A stretch of DNA of 64,000 bases from Desulfobacteraceae bacterium (GTDB lineage Bacteria; Desulfobacterota; Desulfobacteria; Desulfobacterales; Desulfosalsimonadaceae): the NCBI GenBank assembly GCA_014237465.1, contig JABZFM010000012.1, forward strand, positions 34,361-98,360, read 5' to 3'. The translations under genes and the position numbers were made by a program. A model generated the notes under the pieces. That model worked only from the letters and a program-made list of their open reading frames with translations, was not told the origin of the DNA and made no database searches. Below are positions 17,237 through 27,446 of the stretch, in pieces. Within the stretch, counting starts at the first letter, position 1; every line of letters starts with the position of its first letter.

Positions 17237-17428
17237 ATGGTTAAATTAAAAGTCTTTTTTGTGATGGGAATTGTGGTCTCCGTACTTATCCTGTGCGCGC
17301 TTGCGCCGGGTATATGTTTTGACCGGTTTGTGCTGCCGGACGGCTGCTGCACGGGTTGTATTGAGTCGTCATCTTTATGCTGCACCGACTGTATTGTCGA
17401 AGAAGGCAAAAGCTGTGCATGCCGATAA
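17237..17428 (+). CDS. Small Cys-rich secreted or membrane protein, unknown
   Basis: The 63-aa product has a hydrophobic leader (VFFVMGIVVSVLILCALAPG) followed by a short tail with a repeated CCTxC motif (CCTGC and CCTDC, 11 residues apart) and a final CAC; there are ten Cys in all. A Cys at the end of the hydrophobic stretch (LILC-A) could be a lipobox, otherwise a signal peptide. GGGGG lies about 8 bp before the ATG. It sits between rsmH and ftsL, where most dcw clusters have nothing. I do not recognise a family; the tail could bind metal or form disulfides. Confidence 0.6.
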   Translation: MVKLKVFFVMGIVVSVLILCALAPGICFDRFVLPDGCCTGCIESSSLCCTDCIVEEGKSCACR

Positions 17429-17495
17429 GCCCGGAAAACATCTGATCCGGTAGTATTTGCGTTAATTTTCAAAATCATCAAGATAGATTTCGGCA

Positions 17496-17798
17496 ATGAA
17501 GTTCAACAGAAAATCAAAACCCAATATATTTACACCGCGAGTGATTGCGGTGGGTTTTGTTTTTTTATCGGTTTTTATTGTTGAATTTTTTTTTAAAACA
17601 TGGTGCGGGGTGCAGTGCATTCGAATCGGTTATGAAATCACGGACGCAATGAACAAACAGCAGAATTTGATGAATATGCAGAAGAATTTAACCATTGAAC
17701 TGGTTCATCTCCAGTCGCCACAGGTCCTGATGAAAATTGCCAAAGAAAAATTTGAACTGACAATCCCGGAACCCGACCAGGTAATTGTTATCCCATGA
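17496..17798 (+). CDS. ftsL: Cell division protein FtsL
   Basis: The 100-aa bitopic membrane protein has a basic N-terminus (KFNRKSKPN), one membrane span (VIAVGFVFLSVFIVEFFF), then a periplasmic coiled coil with leucine-zipper character (MNKQQNLMNMQKNLTIELVHLQSP) and the late motif KIAKEKFELTIPEPDQVI. FtsL with FtsB and FtsQ activates the FtsW/FtsI septal synthase. The identification rests on topology, size and position before ftsI, because FtsL is poorly conserved. Its end overlaps the ftsI start by 4 bp. Confidence 0.85.
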   Translation: MKFNRKSKPNIFTPRVIAVGFVFLSVFIVEFFFKTWCGVQCIRIGYEITDAMNKQQNLMNMQKNLTIELVHLQSPQVLMKIAKEKFELTIPEPDQVIVIP

Positions 17799-19573
17799 AC
17801 TCGACAAAAGTTGAGCAGCATAGAAATAAACTTAGAAATCGACGCATCATCGTTATCGGCGGTTTTTTAACTTTTTTGTATGTGGTGGTGGGGATTCAAG
17901 CTTTTTATTTGCAGGTCATCGAAGGCGATATTCTTTCCAAACGAGCCTCGAAGCAATACCAAAAGTCAATGAAGTGCCAGGGAAAGCGCGGGGCCATATT
18001 TGATGCGAATTACCGTGAACTGGCGATCAGCACCAGTGTCGTTGAAGTCGGTATGCATCCTATGGATGTAAAAAGTAAAGATGAAAAAACGATCCTGAAC
18101 AAACATAAGTTGTCCGGTGATATCGCCAGGATTCTGAATCTAAATCAAAACGTTTTGTATAAAAAATTATCCTCAAACAAAAAATTTGTATGGCTTGACC
18201 GTAAAGTGACCCCGATGCGGGCAGTGACGCTCAGGTCCCTGAGGCTGACGGGATTTGAATATGATTCGTCGTATTTGCGGGTTTATCCCTATAAATCACT
18301 GGCGGCACAGGTAGTCGGATTTGTGGGGGTTGACGGATACGGCCTTGACGGTCTGGAGCAGCACTTTGATGATGAACTGCAGGGAAATCTCCGCCAATGG
18401 ACGATTATCAAGGACCGGATGGGGCGGATTTTTGACCGCCGGGAGGCTTGTTCTCCGGGATACGAAGGCAATAATTTAATATTAACCATTGACAGTAACA
18501 TTCAGTATATCGCTGAAACCGCTTTGCAGAAATCAGTGGAAGAAAATAATGCCAAGTGCGGTCTTGCCATCGTAATGGCGCCGGAGACCGGTGCGGTGAA
18601 AGCCATTGCCCATTATCCGACATATAACCCGAATTCTTTTAATTCGTTCCCCAGAGATTCCTGGCGCAACAGATCAGTGACAGATACTTTTGAACCGGGG
18701 TCTGTTTTGAAAGTTTTTTTGATTGCTGCCGCCCTGGAGTCCGGTCTGTGTGATCCGGAAATGATCATTAACTGCGAAAGTGGTCAGTACAGAATCGGGC
18801 GGAATGTAATCAACGACACGCATTCTTATGATTTTTTGACGGTTCACGACGTGCTGAAATATTCAAGTAACATCGGTTCGGTAAAGATAGCAGAGATTAT
18901 CGGCGCACAGGCCCTTTATGAAATGCTGCTGAATTTCGGATTTGGAGAAAAAACCGGAATTAACTGTCCGGGTGAAGTAAAGGGTCTTTTAAGACATTTT
19001 CAGGGGTGGAAAAAAATTGATAATGCCACCATTTCTTTTGGTCAGGGTATTACCGTTACGCCCATCCAGCTTATTACGGCTATTTCCGCAGTCGCCAACC
19101 ACGGGGTATTGATGACGCCTTATGTTGTCCAGGCGATTACTGATGAAAACGGGAATATTATAAAAAACTTCAACCCCAGTGAGAAACGAAAAGTGATTAT
19201 GCCCGAGACTGCCAGAGCTTTGATGCAAATGATGAATGCCGTAACAGAACCTGATGGGACCGGCGGGCAGGCGGTCCCGGTCGGTTATACGGTATGCGGT
19301 AAAACCGGGACCGCCCAGAAGATCAATGCACACGGAACGTATCGGAATTGTGAGTATAACGGTGTGTTTGTCGGATTTTCGCCGGCGCAGTCCCCGGAAT
19401 TGGCGGTATTGGTCGTTATCGACGAACCACAGAAGCATCACTACGGGGGAGTCGTGGCAGCACCCGTATTCAGGGAGATCGTTCATGAGACATTTAATTA
19501 TTTAAATATTCCCCCGAGCACACCCAAAGAACAGTTAAACGTTTCCAATGGTGTCGGAGAAGTGGGTGCATGA
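17795..19573 (+). CDS. ftsI: Septal peptidoglycan transpeptidase FtsI (PBP3)
   Basis: The 592-aa class B penicillin-binding protein has an N-terminal membrane anchor (about 18-40), a dimerisation/pedestal domain (about 55-220) and a transpeptidase domain with active Ser303 in S303-x-x-K306 (EPGSVLKVF), SxN motif S357-S-N359 and K503-T-G505. It cross-links septal peptidoglycan with FtsW as glycosyltransferase partner. No PASTA domain is visible at the C-terminus. It overlaps ftsL and murE by 4 bp each, so translational coupling is likely. Confidence 0.95.
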   Translation: MNSTKVEQHRNKLRNRRIIVIGGFLTFLYVVVGIQAFYLQVIEGDILSKRASKQYQKSMKCQGKRGAIFDANYRELAISTSVVEVGMHPMDVKSKDEKTILNKHKLSGDIARILNLNQNVLYKKLSSNKKFVWLDRKVTPMRAVTLRSLRLTGFEYDSSYLRVYPYKSLAAQVVGFVGVDGYGLDGLEQHFDDELQGNLRQWTIIKDRMGRIFDRREACSPGYEGNNLILTIDSNIQYIAETALQKSVEENNAKCGLAIVMAPETGAVKAIAHYPTYNPNSFNSFPRDSWRNRSVTDTFEPGSVLKVFLIAAALESGLCDPEMIINCESGQYRIGRNVINDTHSYDFLTVHDVLKYSSNIGSVKIAEIIGAQALYEMLLNFGFGEKTGINCPGEVKGLLRHFQGWKKIDNATISFGQGITVTPIQLITAISAVANHGVLMTPYVVQAITDENGNIIKNFNPSEKRKVIMPETARALMQMMNAVTEPDGTGGQAVPVGYTVCGKTGTAQKINAHGTYRNCEYNGVFVGFSPAQSPELAVLVVIDEPQKHHYGGVVAAPVFREIVHETFNYLNIPPSTPKEQLNVSNGVGEVGA

Positions 19574-21162
19574 AGCTTTCACGGTTAATAGATCCGATTG
19601 AAGTTGTCAGTATTAACTGGCTTTCAATTGATGGGCTTCCGATTGAAGGGATTTCAGGGGATAAGCGGGATGACGCATTGGACCCTGAAATTGCATCAAT
19701 CCACTATCGGTCCAATGAAGTGCGTCCGGGTGGGATATTTTTTGCAATTAAAGGGCAGCAGACAGATGGCCATCAATATATCCGGGATGCAATTAACAGG
19801 GGGGCCGCGGCCGTGGTCGTTGAAGCCGGCCATCAGATTGATGATGCGGAAGCAGTTGTGGTTTCAGTTGAAAATACCCGAAAGGCGCTGGCTGCCGGTT
19901 CATCGATTTTCTTCAATAATCCGTCAGGAAATTTATATTTGATTGGAATTACAGGAACAAACGGTAAAACGACAACGGCGTATCTTGTCGAGCATCTTCT
20001 GCTGGAAAGCGGCATGGATGTCGGTGTGATCAGTACCATTAATTACCGTTATCAGGGACTGGTCTATAATAACCCGTTGACAACGCCGGAGTCCCTGGAT
20101 CTTCAGAAAATATTGTCGGAAATGGTGTCTGCCGGGGTAACCCATGTCGTCATGGAAGTGTCATCCCATGGCATTGCCCTGGATCGCATATATTACTGCT
20201 GGTTTGATATGGGCATCTACACCAACTTGAGCCAGGATCACCTGGATTTTCATGGAAATATGGAAGAATACGGGTCTTGTAAAAAAAGATTTTTTACCGG
20301 TTATTTAATGGCAGGTCCTAAGCAAAAGCATGCCGTTGCGGTCATCAACACGGACAACCCTATGGGAATGGAGATTTTAAGCGCAATGGAAAATTTCAAG
20401 GTCGTCTCCGTGGGGTCGAATGCATCAAGCGATGTCTTTGCCCGGCACATTCGGTTTGATCAGTATGGCATGAGCGGCGAGATCCGGTTTCCGGATAAAG
20501 GGGTACAATTCCAATCCGGTTTAATTGGAAGTTATAATCTTGAAAATATCATGTGTGCGGCAGGAGCCGGCATGGCGCTGAAGATTTCTCCTGCATTAGT
20601 AAAACAAGGCATTGACTCGTTTGCATATGTTCCTGGTCGACTGGAACGTATTCCCGATGAATCCGGCCGGCACGTGTTTTTGGATTATGCCCATACCCCC
20701 GACGCACTGGAAAATGTTTTATCCACCTTAAAAGAAGTCATTGCCGGACGTCTGATCTGCGTTTTCGGATGCGGGGGAGACCGGGATAAGGCAAAACGGC
20801 CCCAAATGGGAAAAATTGCGGGCAAATTAAGTGATTTTGTGGTGATTACGTCCGATAACCCTCGGACAGAAGTCCCGGGAGTCATTATTGAAGAAATCCG
20901 CAATGGGGTAATGGCCGTTTTACAGAAGGAATACATGACGTCTGAACTTGAAAATAGATTTCCGGAAAATGGGTATGTCATCGAACCGGATCGGGAAAGA
21001 GCGATTAACTTAGGTATCAAAATTGCTAAACCGGATGACACGATATTAATTGCCGGTAAAGGGCATGAAGATTATCAGATCATCGGCAAAAAAATCATCC
21101 CGTTTGATGACAGGGAGAAGGCCACAGCCGCGTTGGCCAAATCTTTACTGAAAGTAAATTAA
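19570..21162 (+). CDS. murE: UDP-MurNAc-tripeptide synthetase MurE, DAP-adding type
   Basis: The 530-aa Mur ligase has its ATP loop GITGTNGKTTT at about 126-136, MEVSSHGIALDR, the carbamylated-Lys region near K238 (EYGSCKKRFF) and the C-terminal specificity motif DNPR at 429-432. DNPR contacts meso-diaminopimelate, so this organism should make DAP-type peptidoglycan. An N-terminal extension of about 35 residues precedes the usual start region. It overlaps ftsI by 4 bp; its stop shares a base with the murF start (TAATG). Confidence 0.96.
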   Translation: MKLSRLIDPIEVVSINWLSIDGLPIEGISGDKRDDALDPEIASIHYRSNEVRPGGIFFAIKGQQTDGHQYIRDAINRGAAAVVVEAGHQIDDAEAVVVSVENTRKALAAGSSIFFNNPSGNLYLIGITGTNGKTTTAYLVEHLLLESGMDVGVISTINYRYQGLVYNNPLTTPESLDLQKILSEMVSAGVTHVVMEVSSHGIALDRIYYCWFDMGIYTNLSQDHLDFHGNMEEYGSCKKRFFTGYLMAGPKQKHAVAVINTDNPMGMEILSAMENFKVVSVGSNASSDVFARHIRFDQYGMSGEIRFPDKGVQFQSGLIGSYNLENIMCAAGAGMALKISPALVKQGIDSFAYVPGRLERIPDESGRHVFLDYAHTPDALENVLSTLKEVIAGRLICVFGCGGDRDKAKRPQMGKIAGKLSDFVVITSDNPRTEVPGVIIEEIRNGVMAVLQKEYMTSELENRFPENGYVIEPDRERAINLGIKIAKPDDTILIAGKGHEDYQIIGKKIIPFDDREKATAALAKSLLKVN

Positions 21163-22577
21163 TGGATGAAATTTTCTGGACAATTGATGAAATCATAAAA
21201 GCCACGGGCGGGGAACTCCTGGCCGGAAAGGGCTTGCCCCGTTTTACGAGCATTTCGATTGATTCCAGAAATATTTCAAAAAATGATCTGTTCGTGGCGG
21301 TAAAAGGTCAAACCCACGACGGCCACCAGTTTATCGAAGATGTTATTGAAAAGGGTGTCCAGGGCATAGTGATTGATCGGGAAAAATTCAGCCAGGCCTT
21401 TCAAACCGGGATATCAAATGACGTCTGCTGTATTCTGGTGGATGATACAATTCGGGCGCTGGGTGATCTGGCTATGTTTCACCGGCGGCGGTTTTCCATC
21501 CCGGTAGTTTGTATCACCGGCTCAAATGGTAAAACAACAACCAAGGAGATGACGGCTTCGGTCCTGGGGCAAAAATTTAACACTCTTAAAACCGTGGGCA
21601 ATTTAAATAATGAATTCGGTGTCCCGCTAACGATTTTCCGGATGAATCATTCCCATGAAGCAGCGGTTTTGGAGCTTGGAATGAACCACCCCGGTGAAAT
21701 CCGTCGTCTTTCAGAAATCTGCCGTCCGGATTTAGGTGTCATTACAAATATTGGAGAAGCACACCTTGAGGGCCTGGGCAGTATCGCGAATGTCATGTCC
21801 GCCAAAGGTGAGTTGATTGAAAATATCAAACAAGACGGCGGGATTATATTAAATGGTGATGATACCTACAGCTTGAGGCTCGGCGGCACAGCCAGCCGGA
21901 AGGTATCCTATTTTGGCCAGTCGATTTACGCTGATATCCGGGCGATAGATATTGCAAAAAAAGAAAACACAACGGTTTTTACCCTGGAACTGCCCAATGA
22001 GAAAATTTCAGTCAAGATCAATGCGCCCGGTCAGTTCATGGTATTAAATGCCCTGGCCGCATCTGCCGTCGGATATTTGACCGGTCTCAGCGCCACAGAA
22101 ATAAAAACGGGTATCGAGACATTCAGGCCGCTAAAAGGCCGTATGGATATAAAAGAAAGCCGGCGGGGATTTTTCATTATTGACGATTCTTATAATGCCA
22201 ACCCCGGTTCCATGGAAGCGGCCATAAAAACCCTGGTATCGTTAAAAGGTCAGAAAAAAGGGGCTTTGGTGGCAGGGGACATGCTTGAACTGGGCAGGAA
22301 TGCCCAACGCTTACATGAAAGTATCGGACAGGTCGCTGCCCAGTCAGGGGTTAACAGGCTTTTCCTGACTGGGAATTATGTAAATGCCGTGAAAAAAGGG
22401 GCGCAACACCAGGGTATGCCGGATCAGGATATCATCATCGGTGATAAAACGGAACTGGTGGAATCATTGGTCGAATTTCTCTGTCCAAAAGACTGGGTTC
22501 TGGTGAAAGGCTCAAGAGGGGCGGGAATGGAAGAAATTGTAAAACAGCTGGAGGCAACCGATGCACCGGCCGCGTAA
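21162..22577 (+). CDS. murF: UDP-MurNAc-pentapeptide synthetase MurF
   Basis: The 471-aa Mur ligase has its ATP loop ITGSNGKTTTKEM near residue 118, then NLNNEFGVPLT, AVLELGMNHPGEI and the C-terminal DSYNANPGSMEAA, all MurF-specific. It adds D-Ala-D-Ala to UDP-MurNAc-tripeptide in the cytoplasm. It is directly coupled to murE and followed by a 77-bp gap to mraY. Length is normal. Confidence 0.96.
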   Translation: MDEIFWTIDEIIKATGGELLAGKGLPRFTSISIDSRNISKNDLFVAVKGQTHDGHQFIEDVIEKGVQGIVIDREKFSQAFQTGISNDVCCILVDDTIRALGDLAMFHRRRFSIPVVCITGSNGKTTTKEMTASVLGQKFNTLKTVGNLNNEFGVPLTIFRMNHSHEAAVLELGMNHPGEIRRLSEICRPDLGVITNIGEAHLEGLGSIANVMSAKGELIENIKQDGGIILNGDDTYSLRLGGTASRKVSYFGQSIYADIRAIDIAKKENTTVFTLELPNEKISVKINAPGQFMVLNALAASAVGYLTGLSATEIKTGIETFRPLKGRMDIKESRRGFFIIDDSYNANPGSMEAAIKTLVSLKGQKKGALVAGDMLELGRNAQRLHESIGQVAAQSGVNRLFLTGNYVNAVKKGAQHQGMPDQDIIIGDKTELVESLVEFLCPKDWVLVKGSRGAGMEEIVKQLEATDAPAA

Positions 22578-22654
22578 TTGTTTGAAGCTTTTTTCTGTCC
22601 ATTTGAATCTGATTTTTTACAGGATCATCAAGTTTATATTGTTTGGATATTTTA

Positions 22655-23734
22655 ATGTTTTATCATCTTTTTAATATGCTGCAGCCGGAAATTACGGTTT
22701 TAAACGTATTTCGATATATTACGTTTAGAACCATATGCGCCAGCTTAACTGCCCTGATGATCTGTTTTGTGTTCGGTCCATGGGTGATCCGCTTGCTCGG
22801 AGAAAAGCAGATCGGCCAGTTTATCCGGAAAGTCGGACCGGAAAGCCATCAGGATAAAGCCGGCACGCCCACCATGGGCGGCGTGATGATTCTTCTGGCA
22901 ATCTTTGTGTCAGTCATTCTGTGGGTTGATTTAACCAATTTATACATATGGATTATCTTATTTGTAGGCGCCGGTTATTTTGCAATTGGCTTTGCCGATG
23001 ATTACTTAAAGCAGATTCAGAAACGGAACAGGGGATTAAGCGCCCAGGCCAAGTTCTGTCTGCAGATCCTGATTGCCGCCATTGCCGGGGGCATGATTTA
23101 TGTTTACCCGGAATTTAACACCCAGGTCACAGTTCCTTTTTTTAAAAGTATCACACCGGATCTGGGTCCGGGCTATATCATCTTTGCAATCCTGGTGATT
23201 GTGGGGGCTTCCAATGCGGTTAATTTAACGGATGGCCTTGACGGTCTAGCGATCGGCCCCGTAATCATTGCTGCGGCAACATACATGCTGTTTGCCTATG
23301 TGACGGGACACATTAAAATCGCGCAGTATCTTCAGATCAACTATCTGGCCGGTTGCGGCGAGGTGACGATCATATGCGGGGCCATGGCCGGGGCCGGGCT
23401 CGGGTTCTTATGGTACAACACGTATCCGGCACAGATTTTCATGGGAGATGTGGGATCTCTGCCCCTGGGCGCTCTGCTGGGAATTATTGCCGTGATTACC
23501 AAACATGAAATCCTGCTGGTCATTGTGGGCGGAATATTTGTGATCGAAGCGCTGTCGGTGATTTTGCAGGTGGGGTATTTCAAGCTGACAAAAGGGCAGC
23601 GGATTTTTTTAATGGCGCCCCTGCATCACCATTTTGAATTAAAAGGATGGGCGGAGTCCAAGGTGATTGTCCGGTTCTGGATTATCGCCATTATTCTGGC
23701 GCTGATTTCGATCAGTACGCTTAAACTGAGATAG
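22655..23734 (+). CDS. mraY: Phospho-MurNAc-pentapeptide translocase MraY
   Basis: The 359-aa multi-pass membrane enzyme makes lipid I from UDP-MurNAc-pentapeptide and undecaprenyl phosphate. Its motifs are [10 protein letters not shown], the catalytic [33 protein letters not shown] and the PLHHHFE cytoplasmic loop. I take ATG 22655 (MFYHLFNML) because it aligns with known MraY starts; an in-frame TTG at 22643 would add four residues. The ribosome-binding site is weak, so coupling to upstream translation is possible. Confidence 0.96.
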   Translation: MFYHLFNMLQPEITVLNVFRYITFRTICASLTALMICFVFGPWVIRLLGEKQIGQFIRKVGPESHQDKAGTPTMGGVMILLAIFVSVILWVDLTNLYIWIILFVGAGYFAIGFADDYLKQIQKRNRGLSAQAKFCLQILIAAIAGGMIYVYPEFNTQVTVPFFKSITPDLGPGYIIFAILVIVGASNAVNLTDGLDGLAIGPVIIAAATYMLFAYVTGHIKIAQYLQINYLAGCGEVTIICGAMAGAGLGFLWYNTYPAQIFMGDVGSLPLGALLGIIAVITKHEILLVIVGGIFVIEALSVILQVGYFKLTKGQRIFLMAPLHHHFELKGWAESKVIVRFWIIAIILALISISTLKLR

Positions 23735-23748
23735 GTGGCATTGATTTA

Positions 23749-25110
23749 ATGGATTTGAGAAATAAACATATACTGGTGGTTGGACTGGGAAAATCTGGAA
23801 CATCCGTGGCCAAATTTTTGATCAGCCGGGGATGCACGGTCACCGTGGCGGATAACCGCAGAGAAGACGCGCTTGGCGATGTGCTGTCTGAAATCAGAAG
23901 CCTCGGAATTACTATTGAGCTGGGTCCCCATGATTCTAAAATCTTTGAAAATAGCGATCTTATCGTGCTGAGCCCCGGGGTGCCGCACACGATAGAGCCG
24001 GTGAATCGGGCCAGGCAAAAAGATATACCTGTGATCGGAGAAATCGAACTGGCGTATCATTTTATTAATATACCGATTATCGCCGTCACCGGCACCAACG
24101 GGAAATCGACCACAACACTACTGCTCGGGGAGATGCTGAATCATTCCGGTTTTAAAGCGCTGACCGGCGGGAATCTCGGAACACCCTTAATTGAACTGGT
24201 CGACCAACAGGAAACAGCGGATTTCATTGTCGCGGAAATCAGCAGTTTTCAGCTCGATACCATTGAAAAATTCAGACCGTTGGTAAGTATCATATTGAAT
24301 ATTACTGATGATCATCTGGACCGGTACCCGGACTTTGATGCGTATGCCCGTTCCAAGGCCGGAGTTTTTAAAAACCAGACAGCAAATGATGTCTGTGTGT
24401 TAAATGAAAAAGACGCAACCATCCTGTCAGTTTCAGAGAATCTGACCGCCCGGCGGTTTGCGTTTAATTGCCGGCAGTTTAATGAATACAGAGCATGGAT
24501 ATCGGAACAAACAATCTGCTTTCATACACCGGATGATGGTGATCAGCATGTGGACTGTACAGATATTCCCCTGACCGGTCGCCATAATCTTGAAAATGCG
24601 TCAGCTGCGGGTCTTGCGGTTCTGGCCGTCGGCGGCACCATTTCCGGAATTAAAGATGCTTTGCAGAATTTTAAAGGCCTGTCCCACCGGGAGGAATATG
24701 TGGACACCGTCAACAGCGTTCAATTTTATGATGATTCAAAGGCCACCAACGTGGATGCGGTGGCAAGGGCGCTGGAATCATTTTCTTCACCGGTTGTGCT
24801 GATTATGGGCGGGCGAGACAAGGGCGGCGGGTATGAAAGTCTGAGGTCCCGGGTCGCCCAATGCGTTAAACAGTTGATTGTCATAGGGGAAGCCGCAGGA
24901 AAAATAAAAACCGTGTTTGAGGATATGGTACCGACAGTAATGGCGGCGGACATGGCTCAGGCGGTGAAAATGGCGGTTTCGTATGCAGATCCCGGTGATT
25001 CGGTACTGCTGTCGCCCGCTTGTTCAAGTTTTGATATGTACGACAGTTACGCCCAGCGGGGCAGGGATTTTGCGCAATCGGTTGACCAGTTAAAAAGTGG
25101 AGCTCAATGA
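23749..25110 (+). CDS. murD: UDP-MurNAc-L-alanine:D-glutamate ligase MurD
   Basis: The 453-aa Mur ligase starts with a Rossmann-like domain (LVVGLGKSGTSVAKFL), then the ATP loop AVTGTNGKSTTTLLLGEML near residue 115, EISSFQLDTIEKF, LNITDDHLDRYPDF and the C-terminal LSPACSSFDMYDSYAQRG, which is diagnostic for MurD. It adds D-Glu to UDP-MurNAc-L-Ala. The end overlaps ftsW by 4 bp. Confidence 0.96.
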   Translation: MDLRNKHILVVGLGKSGTSVAKFLISRGCTVTVADNRREDALGDVLSEIRSLGITIELGPHDSKIFENSDLIVLSPGVPHTIEPVNRARQKDIPVIGEIELAYHFINIPIIAVTGTNGKSTTTLLLGEMLNHSGFKALTGGNLGTPLIELVDQQETADFIVAEISSFQLDTIEKFRPLVSIILNITDDHLDRYPDFDAYARSKAGVFKNQTANDVCVLNEKDATILSVSENLTARRFAFNCRQFNEYRAWISEQTICFHTPDDGDQHVDCTDIPLTGRHNLENASAAGLAVLAVGGTISGIKDALQNFKGLSHREEYVDTVNSVQFYDDSKATNVDAVARALESFSSPVVLIMGGRDKGGGYESLRSRVAQCVKQLIVIGEAAGKIKTVFEDMVPTVMAADMAQAVKMAVSYADPGDSVLLSPACSSFDMYDSYAQRGRDFAQSVDQLKSGAQ

Positions 25111-26225
25111 AAAGAAGACACCATAAAACCAATTATTTGTCTTATGACGTGGTCATTTTGCTGCCGGTTCTTTTTTTGACGGGAATTGGTGTTGCCATGG
25201 TGTACAGCGCCAGCAGCGCCATCGCATTGCATGATTACGGCAATGAATATTACTTTTTTACAAAACAGCTGATATTCGCCGGACTCGGTTTGTTCGGCAT
25301 GTTGGTATGCCGTTACATCCCCTACCGGCTGTATCGCAACCTGACATATGTTATGGTCGCAGGCGCCCTTGTATTGCTGGGAATCGTTTTGATTAAAGGC
25401 ATGGGCCATGAGGTGAAGGGCGCGGTCCGGTGGATTCAGTTCAATGGGTTCCGGTTTCAGCCGGTCGAGTTCGCACGGTTCGCATTAATCGTATTTATGG
25501 GATATTCCCTGACAAAAAAACAGGATGATATTGAAAGTTTTTCCATCGGGTTTATGCCCCATGTGATGGTTTTACTGGTTTTTTCCGTACTCATCCTTTT
25601 GCAGCCGGATTACGGGTCCGTCGCAATTTTTTGGATGATGGCATGGCTTATCATGTTTGCCGGCCGTGTGCGTTTGTCGCAGCTGAGTCTGTCCGCGATG
25701 GTTTTTGTTTTGCCGGCAGCTGTTGTTCTGATTTTATCAAGCGACTACAGGCTGAAAAGGTGCTTGTCGTTTCTGGACCCGTGGCAATACCCAAAAGATG
25801 AGGGCTACCAGGTGATCCACTCATTAATGGGTTTCGGCTCGGGGGGGCTCTGGGGCAAGGGGTTCGGCCAGGGATACCAGAAGCTGTTTTATCTGCCGGA
25901 TCCGCATACGGATTTTATTTTTTCAGTGATCGGTGAAGAAGGCGGGTTAAGGTGGGTCCTTATCGTAATGTTCCTTTATCTCGTCATCCTGTGGCGGGGA
26001 CTCGGAATTGCAAGATCAAAGCGTGATTTTTTCGGTTCCCTGCTTGCCCTGGGGATTACCATCTCCATAGCACTGCAGGCCGTGATTAATATGGGCGTGA
26101 ACTTAAGTCTTTTACCGACCAAAGGACTGACGTTACCGTTTTTAAGTTACGGCGGTTCTTCACTGGTCATTAACCTCGCATTAATCGGCGTGTTGATGAA
26201 TATATGGGCATCTCAGAAACAATAA
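25107..26225 (+). CDS. ftsW: Septal peptidoglycan glycosyltransferase FtsW (SEDS)
   Basis: The 372-aa SEDS-family polytopic protein has about ten hydrophobic segments, the early motif MVYSASSAIA, a large periplasmic loop region with LSFLDPWQYPKDEGYQ...HSLMGFGSGGLWGKGFGQG, and the C-terminal signature LLPTKGLTLPFLSYGGSSL. It polymerises lipid II at the septum together with FtsI. Overlap with murD is 4 bp, and the murG start lies within its last 22 bp. Confidence 0.96.
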   Translation: MKRRHHKTNYLSYDVVILLPVLFLTGIGVAMVYSASSAIALHDYGNEYYFFTKQLIFAGLGLFGMLVCRYIPYRLYRNLTYVMVAGALVLLGIVLIKGMGHEVKGAVRWIQFNGFRFQPVEFARFALIVFMGYSLTKKQDDIESFSIGFMPHVMVLLVFSVLILLQPDYGSVAIFWMMAWLIMFAGRVRLSQLSLSAMVFVLPAAVVLILSSDYRLKRCLSFLDPWQYPKDEGYQVIHSLMGFGSGGLWGKGFGQGYQKLFYLPDPHTDFIFSVIGEEGGLRWVLIVMFLYLVILWRGLGIARSKRDFFGSLLALGITISIALQAVINMGVNLSLLPTKGLTLPFLSYGGSSLVINLALIGVLMNIWASQKQ

Positions 26226-27421
26226 AAGAAAATATTAATTTGACCGGTTCCGGCAGAAAGAAAGAAAGCCCGGAGCCAAGTTCTTTTCCTGAGCTGCGCA
26301 TCGTTATTGCCGGCGGCGGGACCGGGGGGCATTTGTTCCCTGGCATTGCCATTGCTGAAGTGTTTATGAAACGACAGGCCCGGACCCGCGTGCTGTTCGT
26401 CACCAGCGGTAAAAGAATAGAAGAAACGGTTTTGGCCAACACATTATTTGAAAAAAAACTGATATCTGTGGAAGGCATAAAAGGCAAAGGCCTTTTTGCC
26501 AAACTTGCTTCTATGTGCAGACTCCCGAAAGGGATGATCGATGCACTCAGGCTGTTAATTGGATTTAAACCCGATATCGTTATCGGGATGGGCGCGTATT
26601 CCGCCGGACCGGTCATCGCAGGTGCTTGGATGTTAAGGATTCACCGTGTGATCCATGAACAAAACAGTATTCCGGGGTTAACCAACAGACTTTTATCGGG
26701 ACTGGCGGAAAAGATCTATGTTTCATTTCCGGATACGGGATTTAAATCGTTGGTCAAACATAAAATCAATTTTACCGGAAATCCGGTCCGTAATGAAATT
26801 GTTCAGGCGGCCGGGTTTGATGGTAACAGCCATAAGGGGTCGCAAAAGCAGAAACGGTTATTCAACCTGTTGATTCTTGGCGGCAGCCAGGGGGCGCACA
26901 GTATTAATATGGCAGTGCTGGACAGTATTCGTTACTTGAAAGATCCCGATAAATTTCGGTTTGTCCACCAGACCGGAATAAAAGATGCGGATGAGGTCAG
27001 CAAAGTTTATCAGCAAAATTGTATCGTTTCTGAAGTGGCCCCTTTTTTTAATGATATGGCAGACCGGTACCGGGAGGCGGATCTGGTTATCTGCCGGTCG
27101 GGCGCGACAACCGTTGCGGAATTAACCGTGACCGGGAAGGCGGTTGTGTTTATTCCTTTTCCGTTTGCAACGGATGACCATCAGGTTGTCAACGCCAGAG
27201 CCCTTGTTGATAGCGGCGCGGCTGAAATGATTTTCGAAAAAGATCTTACCGGGAAAATTCTTGCTGAAAGAATTGTGTTTTATTCTGAAAATCACGAAGT
27301 AAAGGGAAGAATGGAATCCAAGATTCGGAAATTTGGTCATCCGGATGCGGCACAAAGAATAGTGGATGATATTTACAGGATGATTCACAACAATACTCCT
27401 GAAACGGCATGCGCGGCATAA
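26204..27421 (+). CDS. murG: UDP-GlcNAc:lipid I N-acetylglucosaminyltransferase MurG
   Basis: The 405-aa GT-B glycosyltransferase makes lipid II at the inner face of the membrane. The nucleotide loop GGGTGGHLFPGIAIAE lies near residue 35, GGSQGAHSIN near 220, and the UDP-GlcNAc site ICRSGATTVAEL with PFPFATDDHQVVNA follows. An N-terminal extension of about 29 polar residues precedes the normal start. ATG 26204 lies inside ftsW; no good alternative start is visible, though TTG 26240 is in frame. Coupling to ftsW would explain the missing ribosome-binding site. Confidence 0.95.
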   Translation: MGISETIKENINLTGSGRKKESPEPSSFPELRIVIAGGGTGGHLFPGIAIAEVFMKRQARTRVLFVTSGKRIEETVLANTLFEKKLISVEGIKGKGLFAKLASMCRLPKGMIDALRLLIGFKPDIVIGMGAYSAGPVIAGAWMLRIHRVIHEQNSIPGLTNRLLSGLAEKIYVSFPDTGFKSLVKHKINFTGNPVRNEIVQAAGFDGNSHKGSQKQKRLFNLLILGGSQGAHSINMAVLDSIRYLKDPDKFRFVHQTGIKDADEVSKVYQQNCIVSEVAPFFNDMADRYREADLVICRSGATTVAELTVTGKAVVFIPFPFATDDHQVVNARALVDSGAAEMIFEKDLTGKILAERIVFYSENHEVKGRMESKIRKFGHPDAAQRIVDDIYRMIHNNTPETACAA

Positions 27422-27446
27422 TATTTAATAACAGCTGAGAGTATTT

